DNA from: Caldifarciminota bacterium RBG_13_43_14
GTDB lineage: Bacteria > Hydrothermota > Tepidihabitantia > SM23-42
Direction: 5' to 3'
Assembly (NCBI GenBank): GCA_001771735.1
Contig: MEUM01000116.1
Span: forward strand, 1 to 7,297
DNA: 7,297 bases
Shown here: one piece after another, positions 5,900 to 7,297 of the stretch
Position numbering within the stretch: the first letter of the stretch is position 1
Layout: the number at the start of each line of letters is the position of its first letter
Translations under genes and position numbers: made by a program
The notes under the pieces: model-generated
Told to the model about the DNA's origin: nothing
The model's input: the letters and a program-made list of their open reading frames with translations, nothing else
Database searches by the model: none

Positions 5900-7144
5900 T
5901 CACGCTCGCACAGTCATTGCAGCACTTTCTCCGGCAACATAACCGGTCGAGAATGCCGCCTGTAAATTATAGCCGCCAGAAACCCCCGCAATATCGATTA
6001 TTTCACCGCAGAGATACAGGTTCTTTATCAGTTTTGAAGCCATGGTTTTTGGATTAATTTCGCTTAAAGCGACACCGCCGATCGTTATCATCGCTTCTTC
6101 CAAAGGTCTGACTCCTCTGACCTTGAACTCGATATTGCCTAGTTTATCAATTATCTTAGATCTCATTCCACGGCTTACTTCTGATCCGGTCATGCTTGCC
6201 GAAATACTGCAAAGTTCAATTATAAAAGACGCAATTCGTAAAGGCAGAAATGATGAAAGAATATTAACAATGTTCATTCGCCCATGTTCGTGTATACACT
6301 TTAAAAATGCTCGGTCAATTTCGTTTTTCGTATAATCCGGCATCAGATCGATGTACAATCTTATATTCTCATCTTTATGTTCTGGTCGTACAAGACAGCT
6401 CAAATCAAGTATCACTGGACCGGAGAACCCAAAATTAGTGAAGAGCATTGCTCCCCAGTGTTCAGCAAGCATAGTGTCTTTTATGTATAGTCTTACCTTT
6501 ACTTTCGGCAAAGATATACCATGAAGTTTCCTGATCACTAGCTCCTCACCGGTCAAGGGAACAAGCCCTGGCCTCACCGGTACAACCGCATGCCCGATCG
6601 CATTAATGATTTTATAACCATCACCAGTCGAGCCGGTCTTAGGATATGAGCATCCGCCGGTAGCGATTATCGCTGAATTACATTTAAAAACCTCCGTGTT
6701 AGTAACAACGTCCACTACTATGTTATTCTCAATCGTGACACTTTTCGCTGGCCAATTAGTTAAGATCTGGACTTTCTGCTCCTGAATGAAATCGAGCAAA
6801 CAATTAAAAATATCTTTTGACCGACCAGTATCGGGGAAAATATTTCCGTTTTCTCCAATCGTCGTGTCAACGCCCTGGCTTTTAAAAAAATCGATTAGAT
6901 CCCGGTTAGAAAAACGGGCGAATACATTTCGGAGAAATTGACCATTCTTTCCGTAGTATTCATAGAATTCGTCGATATCACGGTTATTGGTAAAATTGCA
7001 TCGGCCATTGCCGGTCAAAAGCAATTTACGTCCCAGGGCTGGCATTTTTTCGAGAAGGATCACTTCGGCTCCATTATTCGCCGCCTGCCCGGCCGCCATC
7101 ATACCCGCCGGACCGCCGCCAATTACGATTACCTTTGGTTTCAA
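5900..7144 (-). CDS. YhiN/HI0933/BaiN-family NAD(P)/FAD-dependent oxidoreductase
   Basis: A 414-residue soluble flavoprotein of the family that includes HI0933, E. coli YhiN and clostridial BaiN. Seen: N-terminal FAD-binding VIGGGPAGMMAA (7-18); GRKLLLTGNGRCNFTN (38-53); ATGGCSYPKTGSTGDGY (161-177); MLFTNFGFSGP (233-243); and C-terminal GEIIDIAGVSGGYNLQAAF (380-398), which closes the FAD site. Length is normal for the family. The substrate is not settled: BaiN has been linked to bile acid reduction, but most members have no known reaction, so BaiN activity should not be assumed here. The start is TTG (7142-7144) with GGAG 6 bases upstream; the maf stop overlaps it as TTGA, indicating co-transcription and coupling. 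No ATG near the expected N-terminus is in frame. Confidence 0.93.
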   Translation of the reverse strand: MKPKVIVIGGGPAGMMAAGQAANNGAEVILLEKMPALGRKLLLTGNGRCNFTNNRDIDEFYEYYGKNGQFLRNVFARFSNRDLIDFFKSQGVDTTIGENGNIFPDTGRSKDIFNCLLDFIQEQKVQILTNWPAKSVTIENNIVVDVVTNTEVFKCNSAIIATGGCSYPKTGSTGDGYKIINAIGHAVVPVRPGLVPLTGEELVIRKLHGISLPKVKVRLYIKDTMLAEHWGAMLFTNFGFSGPVILDLSCLVRPEHKDENIRLYIDLMPDYTKNEIDRAFLKCIHEHGRMNIVNILSSFLPLRIASFIIELCSISASMTGSEVSRGMRSKIIDKLGNIEFKVRGVRPLEEAMITIGGVALSEINPKTMASKLIKNLYLCGEIIDIAGVSGGYNLQAAFSTGYVAGESAAMTVRA

Positions 7145-7297
7145 GTCATGCTCCGCAATGCGACTTCAAGTTCTTCAATTGGCAAACCGACAATATTCGT
7201 ATAACTACCTTTATATTCCCGTATCAAATCCTTGCCTCTCCCCTGAATTGCGTAAGCACCTGCCTTACCCATGGGTTCGCCGGTCTTGATATATTTT
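7141..7297 (-). CDS. maf: Maf family nucleoside triphosphate pyrophosphatase, C-terminal part (5'-partial)
   Basis: The last 51 codons of a Maf protein run off the right edge of the window. The visible residues include KYIKTGEPMGKAGAYAIQG, then a short linker and YTNIVGLPIEELEVAL, ending RSMT. The TGEPxxKAGAYAIQG and (S/N)xVGLP blocks are the signature of the Maf C-terminus, where the conserved Lys and Gln contribute to nucleotide binding. Family members hydrolyse dTTP/UTP or modified nucleotides and can affect septum formation. The N-terminal part with the remaining active site is outside the window. The TGA stop (7141-7143) overlaps the TTG start of the flavoprotein gene. Confidence 0.9.
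   Translation of the reverse strand, partial: KYIKTGEPMGKAGAYAIQGRGKDLIREYKGSYTNIVGLPIEELEVALRSMT

Overview
The window looks like a piece of an anaerobic (or at least redox-versatile) uncultured bacterium's chromosome with moderate GC content. The bacterial assignment rests on strong GGAGG-type ribosome binding sites, near-consensus sigma70-type promoters, and bacterial housekeeping families (Maf, YhiN/BaiN-type flavoprotein, fused MsrA-MsrB). The fused HdrA-MvhD protein suggests flavin- and iron-sulfur-based electron transfer of the kind found in anaerobes. I cannot name the phylum from the sequence alone.

Layout: one gene on the + strand fills the left quarter. It is the 3' portion of an hdrA-mvhD fusion (1-1874), and its true start lies before the window. 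Everything else is on the - strand and converges on it. Reading in the direction of transcription from the right edge: the last 51 codons of maf (7297-7141), overlapping a TTG-started YhiN/HI0933-family flavoprotein (7144-5900); a two-helix membrane protein of unknown family (5851-5249); a small putative lipoprotein ORF (5192-5007) and an overlapping mini-ORF; a GTG-started family 4-like glycosyltransferase (4993-3848); a small NTF2/SnoaL-like protein (3711-3193); and a fused methionine sulfoxide reductase MsrA-MsrB with an N-terminal export-type signal (3009-1921). No intergenic gap exceeds 300 bases. I see no tRNA, rRNA, CRISPR array, insertion sequence or phage gene.

How the parts work together: the HdrA-MvhD protein should take part in flavin-based electron transfer or bifurcation with partners encoded outside the window. 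MsrAB repairs oxidised methionine, plausibly outside the cytoplasmic membrane. The rest is a loose set of housekeeping and envelope genes rather than one obvious pathway.

The most interesting points are in the details. The membrane-protein gene has a perfect TTGACA-N16-TATAAT promoter with a very short leader. A second good promoter, also with a 16-base spacer, would start transcription at or next to the ATG of the small lipoprotein ORF (leaderless). A frame conflict lies just upstream of the glycosyltransferase, where a second frame ends in a TAG that overlaps the GTG start. MsrAB has two in-frame starts, each with its own ribosome binding site, which would give an exported and a cytosolic form. 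A serine replaces one of the conserved cysteines of the MvhD domain. I do not see a clearly new multi-gene system here.
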